A stretch of 64,000 bases of DNA from Turnera subulata (GCA_028386065.3 JAKUCV010000164.1:45284-109283); one strand, 5' to 3'; shown: positions 22,171 to 34,189, numbered from the stretch's first letter. The notes: generated from the letters alone by a model not told the origin. Translations and numbers: made by a program.

Positions 22171-25100
22171 ATGTCCATGTTTAGTCTTACTTCTTAGAAC
22201 CCAAAGGGGATTCTATCGGAGTCCAAGAGGAAACACTTGCATTCCTTGATCATTGCAAACTCAGCGGCTTTTGTATTCCTATGCGAAACAAAGGCATATG
22301 AAATCACTGAGTCATGGTGTCGCTCTTTTTGGGTATCTCAACAGTTGGAGTTTCTCGCCGTTGACTCTGCGGGGGCGTCAGGAGGACTCATATTCTTGTG
22401 GGATAGTGAGGTGTTTACATGTTTACATAGCTCTCAGGGGGATCATTGGATTCTTGTGGAGGGTCGGCTGTGTCGTGAGAATGTGTTAGTAACATTTTGT
22501 TGTGTGTATGGGCCTGTGGACCTAGAACAGCGGATTGCTATGTGGGCAGACTTGGAAGGTATGAAGGCTTCTTTTTCATTGCTATGGATGGTTTTGGGGG
22601 ATTACAATGAGGTTTTAGCCGCAGGAGATAGAAGGAGTGGCAGAACGTCAGTGAGGGGGGTTGGGGCTCTAAGGAAGTTCGTGGATCATTTGCAATTGAT
22701 TGAATTCCCTCTAGAGGGACGACTCTTTACTTGGGCCAACTCTTTGGCTGCAAGTAGAATCGATAGAATTATGGTAGAATCAGAATGGAACCTTATATAT
22801 CCTAATCTTTCCTTACAAACGGAGAGAAGAGGGAATTCGGATCATTGGCCACTCATTCTTGCGCAGGAGAGAATTGATTGGGGGTACAAACCTTTTCGGT
22901 TCTTGTCGTGTTGGTGGACCTATCCTGACTTCCATAATGTCATTTGCGACATGTGGAGGAAGATTGGCACTGAGTTACCGGGTAGATTCCGATTCTTGAA
23001 GAAGTTGGGCTGTTTGAGAATGGAACTTGGTAGGTGGAATAAGCTCACTTTTGGTAACATTGATACTGATATTAAATCGTTGCAAGATAAGATTAATTAT
23101 TTGGAGCTTCAATTTGAACACCGGGACTTGTCGGTGACAGAAAGGGAGCAATTGGCAAGTAATCGGTCCCAATTGTTACAACGGGAGAAACAAAGAGAGG
23201 CGATTTGGAGGCAAAAGTCACGGCTCTCTTGTGGTAAGATGGGGGATCGGAACACCAACTATTTTCACATGATGGCTTGTCACCGGGGGAGGAAGAAAGG
23301 TATTCATTCTATTTGGAAGGGGGATGACGAGCTCACCTCACCTTCTAACATTAAACAGGAGGCATCTTGATTTTTCTCTGCTCTTTATTCAGATTCTTCT
23401 AGTAGGAGGCCTAAGCTTGGAGCTTTGCAATTCAGAACCATTGATGCCTCCACAGCAAACGTGTTGGAGAGGCCGGTGACGTTGGAGGAAATAAAGTCTG
23501 CCGTGTGGGATTGTGACTCATCAAAGGCCCCAGGCCCAGACGGTTTCAATTTCTCTTTCTACAAGAAGTGTTGGGAGGTTATAAAGGATGACTTGTTTGA
23601 TCTTGTACGAAGCTTTTTTGATACTGGGACCTTTCCAAAGGGTGCAACTTGCTCATATATAACTTTGATTCCGAAGAAAACTGATATGCGCAGCTTTGAT
23701 GATTTTCGGCCCATTACATTGATACATGGAGTCTACAAGATTGTTTCGAAAATCCTGGCTGCCCGGATTAAGTTTGTCATGGCCTCTCTCATTGGCCCCT
23801 CACAGTCCGCATTCACTGCTGGTCGGAATATTCTTGATTGCTCTCTTGTGGCTACGGAAGTCACCCACTCTCTTAAAGCTTCCCGCACGAAGGCGGTGGT
23901 GTGGAAGTTGGATTTTCGGAAAGCATATGATTCTATCTCCTGGGAGTATTTGTTGGAGATTATGTCTTTGATGGGGTTTGGTAACAAATGGATTTTGTGG
24001 ATTTGTGCTACTCTTGAGACGTCTGTGCTTTCTGTTTTGGTTAATGGTTCTCCTTCAGAACAGTTTACTATGCAGAAGGGTCTTAAGCAAGGTGACCCGT
24101 TATCACCCTTTCTCTTCTTATTAGCGGCAGAGGGTCTCCCGGTGCTCTTTGATAAGGCGGTGAGCCAGGGGCTGATACATCCTGTAGAGGTACACGGTAT
24201 TCCTCTCACTTTATTACAATTTGCGGATGACACCTTATTGTTCTCTCACGCTACATATGATGAGCTCCTTCCGGTTAAAAGAATCTTACGATGCTTTGAG
24301 ATGTTATCGGGTCTTCATATCAACTTCCATAAGAGTGGTTTGGCAGGTGTCAATATAGAGGAGGAGGAGGTCAATACTTTGGCAGGGCAAATGTTGTGCA
24401 AGCCAGAAAAATTGCCCTTTATTTATCTAGGCTTGCCTCTTGGGGCTAACATGAGACTTGCAAAAAGTTGGGAGCCAGTGGTGATGAAATTTCGATCCAA
24501 GCTGAAGTCTTGGAAAGGGCACTTTCTCTCTTTTGCGGGGAGGGTGGTTTTGCTTTGAGTGGTCTTATCTTCTTTGCCTTTATATTATTTATCTATATTC
24601 AAGTTGCCGGCTGGAGTTGCTAACAAATTGGTGAGCTTACAAAGGCAATTTCTGTAGGGCGGGACTTAGAACAAGAGGAGGTTGTGCATGGTAGCTTGGG
24701 ATAAGTTGTCGGTTTCGAAAGAGCAAGGTGGGTTGGGCATCCATTCTCTTTTGGTTCAGAATCAATGTTTGTTATTTAAATGGATATGGCGATTTTGCAC
24801 CTCCCCTTCACATGCATATTTATGGAAATCCATTATACAGACGAAGTGTGCCATGAGGTCCAACGCTCTGGCTACTTCTTTTAACTTGCAAAAGGCCTCC
24901 TCTGTTTGGGCTGCGGTAGTGCGTAGTGGGGAGTTTGTAGGGAGGTCCGGTCGTACTCTTTCATCGACTTTATTACTTCAGGTTGGTAATGGTCGATCGG
25001 TGATTTTTTGGAATGATAGGTGGTCGGATTTGGGTTGTCTGAAAGGTGTATATGCAAGGCTGTTCAGGTTATCTTTGTTCAAGGGGGCATCCTTGGCTGA

Positions 25101-25872
25101 TGTGTATCATCAGGGTCTTCTCCTTAATGTTACTAGCTGGTCCAGGGCCTTGTATTCGTGGGAGGTAGAGATTTGTCAGCAGCTACAGGATAGACTTAAT
25201 ACAATCTTTCCCTACAGTGGTGCTCCGGATTTATGGCGTTGGGTGGAGGATTCGAGTGGAATCTATTCGGTTCGTTCGGGTTATAATCTTCTTCACCATC
25301 AGGTTTGTGTTTCAGTGCAGGGTCTAGTGCCGTGGTTGGCTCTTGCACCTCCCCATGTGGAACACTTTCTCTAGAAGCTTCTCAATGGCGGGCTTGTCAC
25401 TCGTTCAGCGTTGCTGGCGCGCGGCATTCTCACGGTTGAGGATTCCTCTTGCCCACTTTGTCCGGCGGTTGTGGAAGATGCAGCTCACTTATTCCTTCAC
25501 TGCCCCACTACGTCGTCATTATGGTACCGACTCTGTCACTGGTGGGGTATCCTTTGGGCTGCTCCGACTATGGTGGAGGATTGGTATATTCAGTGGCCTA
25601 CGCTTGCTGGCTCTCACTCTGCGCAAGAAGCTTGGACTTTGCTCGGTCTTTCACTGCTTTGGTCTGTCTGGTTGGCGCGCAATGCGCTGGTGTTCACCCA
25701 ACGTGAAGCTCAGCCGGACATGCTCTTTGATGTGATTCGGGTGCGCACTCATTGGTGGCTCAAACTACTGCATCCACAGTTCCCTTATCATGTGGCGATG
25801 GTCCTTGGCAGTTCTGATGTATTGAAAGATGGTAGCCTTTGGAAACCTGTTACCATTCGTTACACTACGTAA
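22171..25872 (+). pseudogene. LINE ORF2: endonuclease, reverse transcriptase, zinc-binding domain
   Basis: One frame of 1,234 codons from ATG 22171. Codons about 8-230 form the exonuclease-endonuclease-phosphatase domain: FLCETK, YGPVD, LGDYNE, and SDHWPL near the end. Reverse transcriptase lies at about 23425-24500: KAPGPDGF, FRPITL, QSAFTAGRNI, KLDFRKAYDSI, KQGDPLSP and the catalytic FADD. The zinc-binding region is at about 25250-25600 (CPLC...HLFLHC). No RNase H follows. In-frame stops are at 22195, 23368, 24556, 24655, 24667 and 25372. The element therefore cannot make full-length protein. Confidence 0.85.
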
Positions 25873-26267
25873 CTAGTTGTACTCGGTTGGGTGGGCTTCA
25901 AGCTATGTAAATCCTCTCCTTCTTCTTGTAAATACTTTATTCCTCAATATAGCTGATCGATTTCCATAAAAAAAAAGCAAGAATCATGAAAATAACAACA
26001 ATAAATCAATAAAAGATCATACTTCTTGTAGTCCTCCTCTAGCTCCTTGCTTTAGGGTGGTTTCTAACCCGACTCTTCTTCCATTCCTTAGCTCAATCTT
26101 CAATCTCCTCTTGCTGACTTCTTCCTACTGCTTCTCTCCACGAAATTCTTCCAGAATTCTAACCTTAAAAGTCTTTCTAAACTTGAAGAGTTTCTCTAAG
26201 CTCTCTAACCTTATGGGTATTTTCTCTCTAGAATTTAGAGGGGGTGGTCTATTGAATCTCTAGATTT

Positions 26268-27400
26268 GATGGCTGAGAGTTAGAATAAAAAAAGAGGAAA
26301 AAAATTAGCAAAATTTTTGTTCTAGGAACGCATGACCGCCCAACCTTGGCGGTCTTCTCGTGAAGACTGCCATGGGCTGGCGGTGTTCTCGTGATGACTG
26401 CCATGGGCTGGCGGTGTTCTAGTGATGACCGCCAACCCCCCCTTAATGTCTGCCTAGGCGTGATGGTCAAGTCGCCATGACCGCTCAGGCCCGGGTAACT
26501 ATTCCTGTTCTTTTCTTTTTTTTCTCTTTTTCCTTTTTAATTCCTTCTTACTTGATTCTCACGCCCTCTATTCCTATTTTCCTATTTTTTTCAATTTCCT
26601 CTTTATCAAAGCTACACCCAATTTTGCCTCTTTTCTACACTTTATAACCATAAATACATATTACACTAAAAGGATAATTTTAATTCTGATTTTCCACAAA
26701 ATTCAAAGTTAAATTAAACTGTAAGTAATATGATTTAATGGACGATCATTGCAGGAGGATTCATGTTTTATTAATTCAGACTATAAATCTATTCTTAGCC
26801 CAAAAAAATCATCTCATTGTTACTAGGTTAAAATAAATAAATAGCCCAAATAAATAAAATAATCTATTGATGGCTAAGAGTTAGAATAAAAAAAGAGGAA
26901 AAAACTAGAAAATTTTTTGTTCTAGGAACGCATGACCGCCTGGCGATCTTCTCGTGATGACCGCCAACCCCTTGATGCCCGCCCAGGCATGACGGTCATG
27001 TCGCCATGACCGCCAGGGCCCGGGTAACTATTCCTGTTCTTTTCTTTTTTTTTTTCTCTTTTTCCTTTTTAATTCCTTCTGACTTGATTCCCACGCCCTC
27101 TATTCCTATTTTCCTATTTTCTCACTTTTCCTCTTTATCAAAGCTACACCAAATTTTGCCTCTTTTCTACACTTTATTACCATAAATACATATTACACTG
27201 AAAGGATAATTTTAATTCTCATTTTCAACAAAATTCAAAGTTAAATTAAGCTGCAAGTAATGTGATTTAATGGACCATCATTGCAGGAGGGTTCATATTT
27301 AAGTAATTCAGACTATAAATCTATCTTTAGCCAAAAGTAAATCATCTCATTATTATTAGATTAAAATAAATAAATAGCCCAAATAAATAAAATAATCTAT
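26268..27400. repeat. Tandem duplication, about 595 bp x 2
   Basis: Copies begin with 'ttgatggct[g/a]agagttagaataaaaaaagagg' near 26267 and 26868. They share the order: ttgttctaggaacgcatgaccgcc; T-rich block; tctattcctattttccta; gctacacc[c/a]aattttgcctc; ttgcaggagg[a/g]ttcat; and taaaataaataaatagccc. The first copy also contains a 35-38 bp sub-repeat (gactgccatgggctggcggtgttct) at about 26355-26430. It is part of the LTR-type repeat at 19595-27615. Confidence 0.8.
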
Positions 27401-27690
27401 ATTCTATTAAATCACACCTAAAATATATTCTAGTTCAGTATTAAATCATCTAATTAATCCTGAGGATAAACACATAAAAGGCCAAATTAAATAAAATATT
27501 CATATTCTACCAAGATAGATTCTAAATATATCATAACCAAAGACTAAATCATCTCATTAATCTTATGATTTAAACACATCTAAAGTCTAAACTAATAAAA
27601 TATGCATGGCCAAATTTGTACTTATTTCTAAGACTTTTCTTATTACTACTTTTATTCTTTCTATACAAACATATATAGTAGTAATATTGC

Positions 27691-27958
27691 CAGGGGCGGA
27701 TCTAGGAAAAAATTTTAGGGGGGGCCAAAATATACTATCTTTTAGATTAATAGGGATTGAATTGTATTGTATGTGTAAAAATGGAAAAAATATGAAAACA
27801 AAGTCGTTGCTAAAACTCGAGCCTGGGCTAAACATGTATAATGCGAGGAGCCAACCACCAAACTACTTAGCAACTTATGAATACTTGTTACCATATATAA
27901 TCAAAAACAAATTCTGGGGCGGGCCTGGCCCCCTTTGCTCCCCCTATATCCGCCCCTG
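27691..27958. mobile_element. hAT-type MITE, 268 bp
   Basis: The element starts CAGGGGCGGATCTAGG and ends TATATCCGCCCCTG, so terminal inverted repeats are visible (CAGGGGCGGAT). It is flanked by a perfect 8-bp duplication, AATATTGC (27683-27690 and 27959-27966), diagnostic of hAT superfamily insertion. There is no transposase. It sits in the leader of a copia element. Confidence 0.9.
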
Positions 27959-28123
27959 AATATTGCCGAAAGATTTATCGAGTAGTATATGCTTTCTATA
28001 TATAGTAGAATTAATGATGAAAGATTTATCGAGCAAGCGTATACATATTATATATTTTCTATTATTATCATACTACTCTTATTACTTGTTCTATATCTTT
28101 CATTATTATTTCATTACTATTAT

Positions 28124-28375
28124 CATGCCAATATTATAAAACTTGAATTGAAGGTCCTTGACATTTCTGGAAGAAATTTGTCATGGGCACTAGATGCTAA
28201 AATGCATTTAGATGCTAATGGTCTAAGAAACACCATAAAAGAAAGAAACAAAGCTTCTAGTTTGAATAAGGAGAAAATTATAATTTTCTTCACCACCATC
28301 TTCATGATAGTCTAAATACTGAATATCTTACTGTCAAAGATCCTGCAGATCTTTGGAAGAATTTTAAGTACGTGA
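28124..28375 (+). pseudogene. Copia gag N-terminal fragment
   Basis: The translated segment contains LDISGRNLSWALDAKMHLDANGL and KERNKASS, typical of the N-terminus of copia gag proteins (the DUF4219/UBN2-type start). A frame change then leads into sequence resembling 'EYLTVKDPADLWKNF', a later gag piece, near 28318-28370. It is truncated at about 28376, where minus-strand copia pol begins. Confidence 0.65.
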
Positions 28376-28875
28376 GTTACTTCTGGAACTTTATAGTTTA
28401 TATCAGGAACCTCTTCAGGAGGATTGTCTTCTTTTGGAAGAGTTTCAATTTGAACCTCTATAAGAGATTTCATTACCTCATTTGGGCCATCCTATATCTC
28501 TACTCCTTTTCTCTATCGAAGATTTTTATCTTTGGAACCAAGTGGCTTGCTATGCTTTTGGCATGCTATGGATTCATTTGTATTCTTTGGTTGTTCTTCA
28601 GTAACATCAATTCGAACAGGAGCATTTGCAACTAGTATATGAGATTTGATAATTCTGTTGACATGAGTAAATACATCTAGCAATTGATTTGCTACATTTT
28701 GCAATTGAATAATATTTTGAACTTCGAGTTCATAGTGATTTATTTGAGGATCAAGCATTGATAATGATATAGCATTCACACAGATTTGTTCGAGGAATAA
28801 GGCTTGATAATGATATAGCATTCACGCTGATTTGTTCGAAAATCAAGGCTTGATAATGATATAGCCATTACTTTC
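28376..28875 (-). pseudogene. Copia pol fragment (between integrase and reverse transcriptase), left part
   Basis: Minus-strand reading has LDPQINHYELEVQNIIQLQNVANQLLDVF and later KHSKPLGSKDKN, which match the linker between integrase and reverse transcriptase in copia polyproteins. Its upstream continuation lies at 45717-47135, on the far side of the large LTR element. The linear order on the minus strand is 47135-45717, then 28875-28376. Confidence 0.7.
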
Positions 28876-29486
28876 TGATGAGGAATGAAATAATCCAATC
28901 AAGGCCTAAAGGCCCAATTGAGACAAAATTCAGGACCAGGTCTAGGCCCAATATAAGAGTCCAGGACCAGATCTAATACAAAAGGCCCAGGACCAGTCCA
29001 GCTAGCTATTTAGCCATGTGGAAAATATGATAAGCATTATAAGCGTTACATGGAGTTGAAGGGACAACTGGAGTTAATACTCCACCACCAAAAACCCCTA
29101 TAAAAAGGGGGCAAGATTAGAGTTTCAACACACCAAATCCTTCATAGAGAAAACTCTACTCTCCACAAGGAAATTCTCTCTAGAGAATATAATTCTCCAC
29201 TCTCAAAACTCTCTCTCTCTATGCTCTCTCAAATTAATAGAGAAAAATCCCCTTTGCTAACTTAGGCATCGGAGGTCCTCCCGGGGTCACAACCCTGGAC
29301 TTCCCCGGGTCCTTTTGTTAGCCTTGTAGGTGCTCTAGGCATAGAGATCAGGCCCTTCAGGCACAGAGATCAAGTCCTCCAGGCGTAGAGATCAGGTCCT
29401 CTGGATATCAAGATCAAGCCAAAGAATCCCCAATCAAGCCAAGAGGAATTTACATCCATACCCCGGTAAAAAATCCGTTTTTTACA
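28876..29486 (+). repeat. 5' LTR of the large non-coding element
   Basis: The ends are TGATGAGG...TTTTTTACA. A TATA-like CCCTATAAAAAGGGGG lies near 29096-29112. It is very similar over its whole length to the 3' LTR at 45099-45711 (611 and 613 bp). Confidence 0.9.
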
Positions 29487-31284
29487 TTGGCGCCGTCTGT
29501 GGGGAATGAACAAAAAGCCATGACTTCTCCACTTGAGCAATCAGGACCAATAATAGAGTTTAACCCACCAATTTATGGAACTCTAGTCACTGGAGGTACT
29601 CTACCAATCAGAGGTACTCCAGCCGCCGGAGATACTCAAATCGCCAAAGGTACTTTAACCATTGAGGGCGTAATCTGATCACTGGAGGTACTCTGACCAC
29701 CTAAATCATTCCCAACAATGGAACCTTGGTCAAAGGTCCAAAAATTCCAACCAACTCGCACACACTCCCATCAGGAGATATTGTAGAGGTAGGACATAGG
29801 CAAGAAACCAAAAAGAAGCCCATAGATCTCCCATGTGATGAGAAAAAATGGCAAGTCAAAACTAGATCTAGTAAGCAATAGCCAAAAAACTTGCAAAAGA
29901 GCATGGAAAGGTCAAAATTAGTTGCAACTACCACAACATACTCCGCTCATCACTAGAGGAAAGAGAAGAAACTAGATCAAATTAAGATCTACATAAAGTG
30001 GAACTAGATCCAAGCAAGATATACACCAACTCGATTAGATCTAAATCAACCCTTCTTGAACAAGGAGGTTGTAGCAAGATCAAACTAAATCAGGCTTGCC
30101 TAGTGAGAGCCAAATCAGACCAAACAAGGTCCAAGGAGCCATTGTAGTCATATCAAGCTCTCATTCAAGTAAGGAGATCTGTATGACAAGACCTCCTGGA
30201 GTTAAAAAAAAGGTCCTCAAGGTCCTTCTACAAAAGGACAAGGCCAAAAGAAGTGGAGAAATTTGACGCCTAAGCCCCGCAATCCTATCATACAGGCCCT
30301 TTACCCCTTTAAATACACAACAAACAAGGGTGTTTATAGAGATGAAAGAAGTGGGATACACAAAGTAGGCCTTGAGGTTGGAAGCAAAACCAAAAACAAG
30401 AGGTCCAGATCCTAAAAGCTCAAGAGGCCTATATCCTAGAGGCTCAAGAGGTCCAGTCTTAAAAGGCTCAAGAGGTCCAGATCCAAGAGGCTCAAGAGGT
30501 CTAGATCCTAGAGGCGCAAGAGGTCCAGATCCATGAGGCTCAAGAGGTCCAGATCCAAGAGGCTTAAGAGGTCCAGATCCAAGAGGCTTAAGAGGTCCAG
30601 ATCCTAAAGGCTCAATAGGTCCAGATCCTAAAGGCTCTAGAGGTCTAACACCCATTCGGAAGAAATCGAAGTTTATCCAAAGAAAACTCGATAGTAACAA
30701 GTCACGACTTAGCATATGTAACGCCATATCCCATTGAAGGATGCAACCTAATCGTCAAGCTCAAATAATTAGAGCATATCCATAAGGTCAAAAATTCAGG
30801 TCCTCCCGTCTATGCCATAAAATAGAGGTTCCCAAAAGGAAAAGTGAGTTAGGTCCTTATCAAAGGAAACAAAAAAGAAACTCGTGGAAAAGACCCTATA
30901 TATTGCATACGGCTTTGCAAGTACCAAAACGCATTAGGCCGTGAGGAGCCATAAACCGTAAAAATGGTCATGTAAATGCCCAAGCAAAAAAAAATAGGTC
31001 TCACTCAAGTAAAACTAAAGCTCACCGAAGAGAAGGACCTCTGATGAACTTGCTCAAGCTAAGAAGATGCAAGCAGCACCATATAAGTTCCTACAAGGAA
31101 GCCCTAAAGCCCACGGAAGGCTTTGTAGGCCCTGCAGGCTACAAAATCATGACAAATGCATATGCTCAGTACATCAGATCGTGCACCCAAAAAAATGTGC
31201 CAAGAGGCCCATGTAGGTCCTATGCGTATTAGATGTTGACCAACAAAAACTACAGAAAAAGCCTAGGGTCAAAGGAAAAAAGTC
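29487..31284 (+). other. Left interior of the large non-coding element
   Basis: After the primer-binding-like sequence, short repeated units appear (ctggaggtact, ccggagatact near 29583-29695), then AGGTCC-rich DNA. No retroviral protein motif was found on either strand. Confidence 0.7.
30399..30650. repeat. 24-bp tandem repeat, about 10 copies
   Basis: The unit is approximately 'ctcaagaggtccagatccta[a/g]agg', with substitutions. Read on the minus strand it gives an 8-residue GPLEPLGS-like periodicity, probably a by-product of the 24-bp period and not a protein. Confidence 0.85.
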
Positions 31285-31289
31285 TCTTA

Positions 31290-32406
31290 TGTTAGTACAA
31301 TAGCCCTTAGCTAGAGGGGGGTGAATAACGATAATCGAATAAAAATGAAATACGCAGGAATTAAATGCAGAATTGAAAGAATGAAGGACACAAAAATTTT
31401 TATACTGGTTCACACACAACTAACTTGTGGCTAATCCAGTCCTTCAAGGCTCACTTGAAGAGTTCACTATCTAGTGTTAAGCTTCCGGGTGCTTAACAAA
31501 CCATTTTACAACCTGAGAGTTCAAATCACATGAACCTCAATGCACTTGCTTGAAGATACCTCTCTTCAAGACTTCCTAGGATTTCTAGTCACAAGAATCC
31601 TACTCTCTTGCTTAAGGATACCACACCTTAAGACTTCTCTCAAGGGAACAATCCTCCCTTATGGTGTATGAATAACACTTACAATCTCTCAAGCAAAACT
31701 CTCTAATAGAGTGGATATGAGTACAAAGGAAAGCTCTATTGAACAACTCAGAATTCTCACAAGTTATGGCTAAAAAATTGGTTGAATGATTTTCAAAGAA
31801 TGCTTGAATGTATATCGGAGTTGATCAATCTGAAAATGAGGTTTAAAGCCTCTATTTATAGTCTAAAGTATGCATATAAGCGTTGGGAACAATTTCTGAG
31901 ACCTTTCTGAAAGTTTAGCATGCTTGTCTGAAAAAGGTTTCTGTCCACAACGGCACAACATCGATGTTTTGTTCGAGAACATCGATGTTTAGCCGTTATA
32001 TTCAAATAATTGAGCCAACAGCTAGTAAAACATTGATGTTTGTATAAACAACATCGATGTTTTCAAAGACAACATCGATGTTCTCTGATCAAACATCGAT
32101 GTTTTTTAGCTTCGCAAAAATCATGTTTGAAAACACTTTGTCACAATATCGATGTTTATAATACAACATCGATGTTTTGGTGCTTCTGCCGAATTTTGGA
32201 AAACCTGAGAATTACACAACATCGATGTTTAAAAGAACTCTCTATATATCTTCATCCTTGTTGCTTCAAATCTTGTACTCCTTTGTCTTTAGACTTGTGC
32301 TTCTTTGATTAGTGTCTTTTTGCTTCAAGGAATTCATCAATGGAGCTTTGGTTGGTTTGTCATTATCAAAACCCTGAAATGAGACATGGAAGCATTAGTC
32401 CTAACA
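31290..32406 (-). repeat. 3' LTR of the nested copia derivative
   Basis: The ends are TGTTAGTACAATAG...TCCTAACA (plus strand). It is collinear with the other LTR, except that about 242 bp present at about 39372-39613 is missing here, removing five or more palindrome copies. Confidence 0.9.
31957..32229. repeat. Palindrome array in the 3' LTR (AACATCGATGTT)
   Basis: ATCGAT cores are at 31960, 31981, 32032 (ATTGAT variant), 32053, 32074, 32095, 32148, 32168 and 32221. Within pairs the spacing is 20-21 bp; pairs recur at 72, 42, 74 and 73 bp. Confidence 0.95.
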
Positions 32407-32420
32407 ATTTCCCCCTTTTT
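32407..32420 (-). promoter_or_regulatory. Polypurine tract of the nested copia derivative
   Basis: Read on the minus strand, AAAAAGGGGGAAAT directly abuts the 3' LTR start. This is where plus-strand DNA priming of an LTR retrotransposon is expected. It confirms the minus orientation. Confidence 0.75.
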
Positions 32421-32653
32421 GATAATGACAAACAACTAGAAGTATATGCCAATATTAGAGGTATATGTTAACACAGTAATTCCCCCTATATGTTTCAATT
32501 TATGATTCCCCCTAACTTGATGCATATACTTGATCATCTTCCCCCTTTTGTCATTAGCTAAAAGAAACAACAATAAAAAGCATTTTATTGAATTTGAAAG
32601 ATACTTAAACATGAAAAACATAAATTTAGACAAAGCAAAAAAAAAAAAAAGGT
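32421..32653. other. Spacer between the acidic ORF and the polypurine tract
   Basis: Non-coding, with several CCCCCT/CCCCCTT words that resemble the polypurine tract (for example near 32482, 32508 and 32540). Nothing else is recognised. Confidence 0.5.
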
Positions 32654-34015
32654 TTAAAAGGATGGGCTAATGTCATCATCATCATCATTATCATCATCAC
32701 CATCATCATCATCATTGTCATTGTCATCATTGTCCTCTTCATCCTCATGGCCTTCATCTTCTTCATCACCTTCTTCTTGCTCAACGTCCATGGGAGCATA
32801 GTCCTCATCCTCCTCATCATCATTATCATCCTCATCACCACCAAAATCGTAGCCTTGGTAGTATGGTGGAGGATTGTAGTTGATGTGATTAAAATAAGCC
32901 CTAATGTCGTGTCCTTGTCTTTGCACCTCGGTGTCTATGTTCTCAATGGATCGTTCCATGCCTTTGATTCTGTGACCCATGGTGTTGATAGATTGTCCCA
33001 TGGTGTTGAAATTGAGGTGTAGATCATGGATGGAGGCTGCAATGGATTCGAGCGTAACCACTGGTGCTTGTTCAGGAGCCGGAAGCGCCAGAAGATCGGC
33101 TCTTTGTGCTTCCTCAGCTTGTTGCTCGGCTGCCTGGGCAGGTTGTTGAGCAGCTTCAGCTTGGCCGGTTCTGAAAGTGGCATCGCAAATGGCCCAAAAC
33201 TTAGTATGAGTGGTCAGAACTCCCTCTAGCGGGTTGCATCCTGCAGCCAGCAGAATGTCGGTGACCAAGAAGGCATAGGGCAGAGGATGGTCGGTGTTTG
33301 CCTGTTCCGCCATGTGCATGAAGACGAGTCGTGCCCAATTGATGGGTGCTCCATGAAGAATGGCGTGTAGAATCTTCTCGTCTTCAATGGTTATAGTGGT
33401 GTGACTCCCGGCTCTGGGTTTAATCACTCGGGTGACAAGATAAAAGAGGACTCGGTATTCTGGATTGATGGTATGAATGGTGGGTCGTCTGGAGCGATTC
33501 TTCTTCACTTCAGTGAACCCAAGCTCAGCAAGAAGGGGAATCTCATATTGAGTGAGAAAATGATCTCCCCCATAACCTGAAATGTCATGACCTTGGATCG
33601 GTAGGTGGGAAACATTAGCGAGCTGCTCTAATGTGATTTGAATTACCTTCCCATTAATTTGGGCTGAGAGAGTGTCACTGTCTCGGTGGAGAGTCGAGTA
33701 GAAAGCTCGGACGAAATCGGCGTGAAACTCGTGCCTACTACGTGTGACAAACTCCCAAAGGTGGGATTCATGAAGGAGCCTCTGAAGATTGTCATAGTGT
33801 TTCTCTTAAGGATACTCCTGGGGTAGATATCGAGGTGGAGCGATGAGACGATTGGCAAAGTGAGTAAGGTAGTGATTGAGTTGTTGTCTTGAGATGAACC
33901 AAAGATTGGAATCTTTAACAGGATATTGATGCATTGAACTAGAGGAGCTTCTCTTTTTGGTTGGGTGTTCTTTGATGGGTTCTTTTCCTTTAGAGCTCTT
34001 CCTACCCCCAGCCAT
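32654..34015 (-). pseudogene. Plant transposon protein-domain ORF with acidic tail (one in-frame stop)
   Basis: One frame of 454 codons from ATG 34015 to the stop at 32654, interrupted only by a TAA near 33806-33808 (YLPQEYP-stop-EKHYDN). The N-terminus is basic (GGRKSSKGKEP, KKRSSSS) and could be a nuclear signal. The middle (about residues 60-300) has the layout of the 'putative plant transposon protein' domain often carried by plant retroelements: a FVRAFY segment, INGKVIQITLEQLANVSHLP, then YLVTRVIKPRAGSHTTITIEDEKILHAILHG and LPYAFLVTDILLAAG. The last 60 or so residues are almost all Asp/Glu, encoded by a GAT/GAC triplet run. Its biochemical role is unknown. It has its own TATA box and an upstream palindrome array. 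A readthrough or recently disabled gene is possible. Confidence 0.7.
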
Positions 34016-34129
34016 GGTGTGTATGGTAAAACAAGAGGAGTTTAGGAGGAAGAGTGTATATGAAGATTGTGAAAAGATGAAGACATCAGATTGTAGGTGA
34101 GAAGGAGAAGGGAAGGTTTGAGTTTTTTT

Positions 34130-34135
34130 TTTATA
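34130..34135 (-). promoter_or_regulatory. TATA box upstream of the acidic-tail ORF
   Basis: A minus-strand CCTCTATAAAAAAAAA lies 115 bp upstream of the ATG at 34015. A palindrome array starts 58 bp further upstream. The adjoining 'cacaacggctag' resembles sequence beside the palindromes in the LTR U3, so this may be an LTR-derived promoter. Confidence 0.6.
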
Positions 34136-34189
34136 GAGGAGCCAAAAAGCTAGCCGTTGTGAACAGTAATGGCTAGTTTTTAACGACAA

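Larger units (their letters stand above)
20056..25977 (+). mobile_element. Nearly complete L1-type LINE (two ORFs), inactivated
   Basis: It consists of a 5' leader, an RNA-binding ORF1 (20332-22127), ORF2 (22171-25872) and an A tail at about 25968-25977. The insertion splits an LTR repeat: host sequence ends at '...cagcaag' and resumes after the tail with 'gcaagaatc', giving a short candidate target duplication (agcaag). ORF2 is in one frame over its whole length, apart from six stop codons. Confidence 0.85.
19595..27615 (+). mobile_element. LTR-type repeat interrupted by a LINE and internally duplicated
   Basis: The parts 19595-20055 and 25978-about 27615 align by eye with the solo LTR at 53808-54920. 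Shared pieces are tgt[a/g]a...acccga, 'gttcgtcacagatggga[g/a]ggtgttaggcacccatcc', 'cctacgtaccc...gaccggg[t/g]tcaaag', then after the LINE 'ctcctctagctccttgc'. It starts TGTAAGGACCC. The right end is not clear; the sequence similar to the other copy fades near 27615. It was inserted just behind the copia LTR. Confidence 0.6.

Noticed and set aside
26057..26263. Small frame near 26.1 kb as a secreted peptide gene
   Set aside because: It lies in an LTR-type repeat also present at 54.3 kb, where the frame is not conserved.
30161..30727. Minus-strand 188-codon frame with GPLEPLGS repeats as a repeat protein
   Set aside because: It follows automatically from a 24-bp tandem repeat in a coding-free element and lacks any other coding signal.
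32040..32312. Small frames rich in NIDV and HRCF across palindrome arrays as peptides
   Set aside because: The residues simply translate AACATCGATGTT in different frames.
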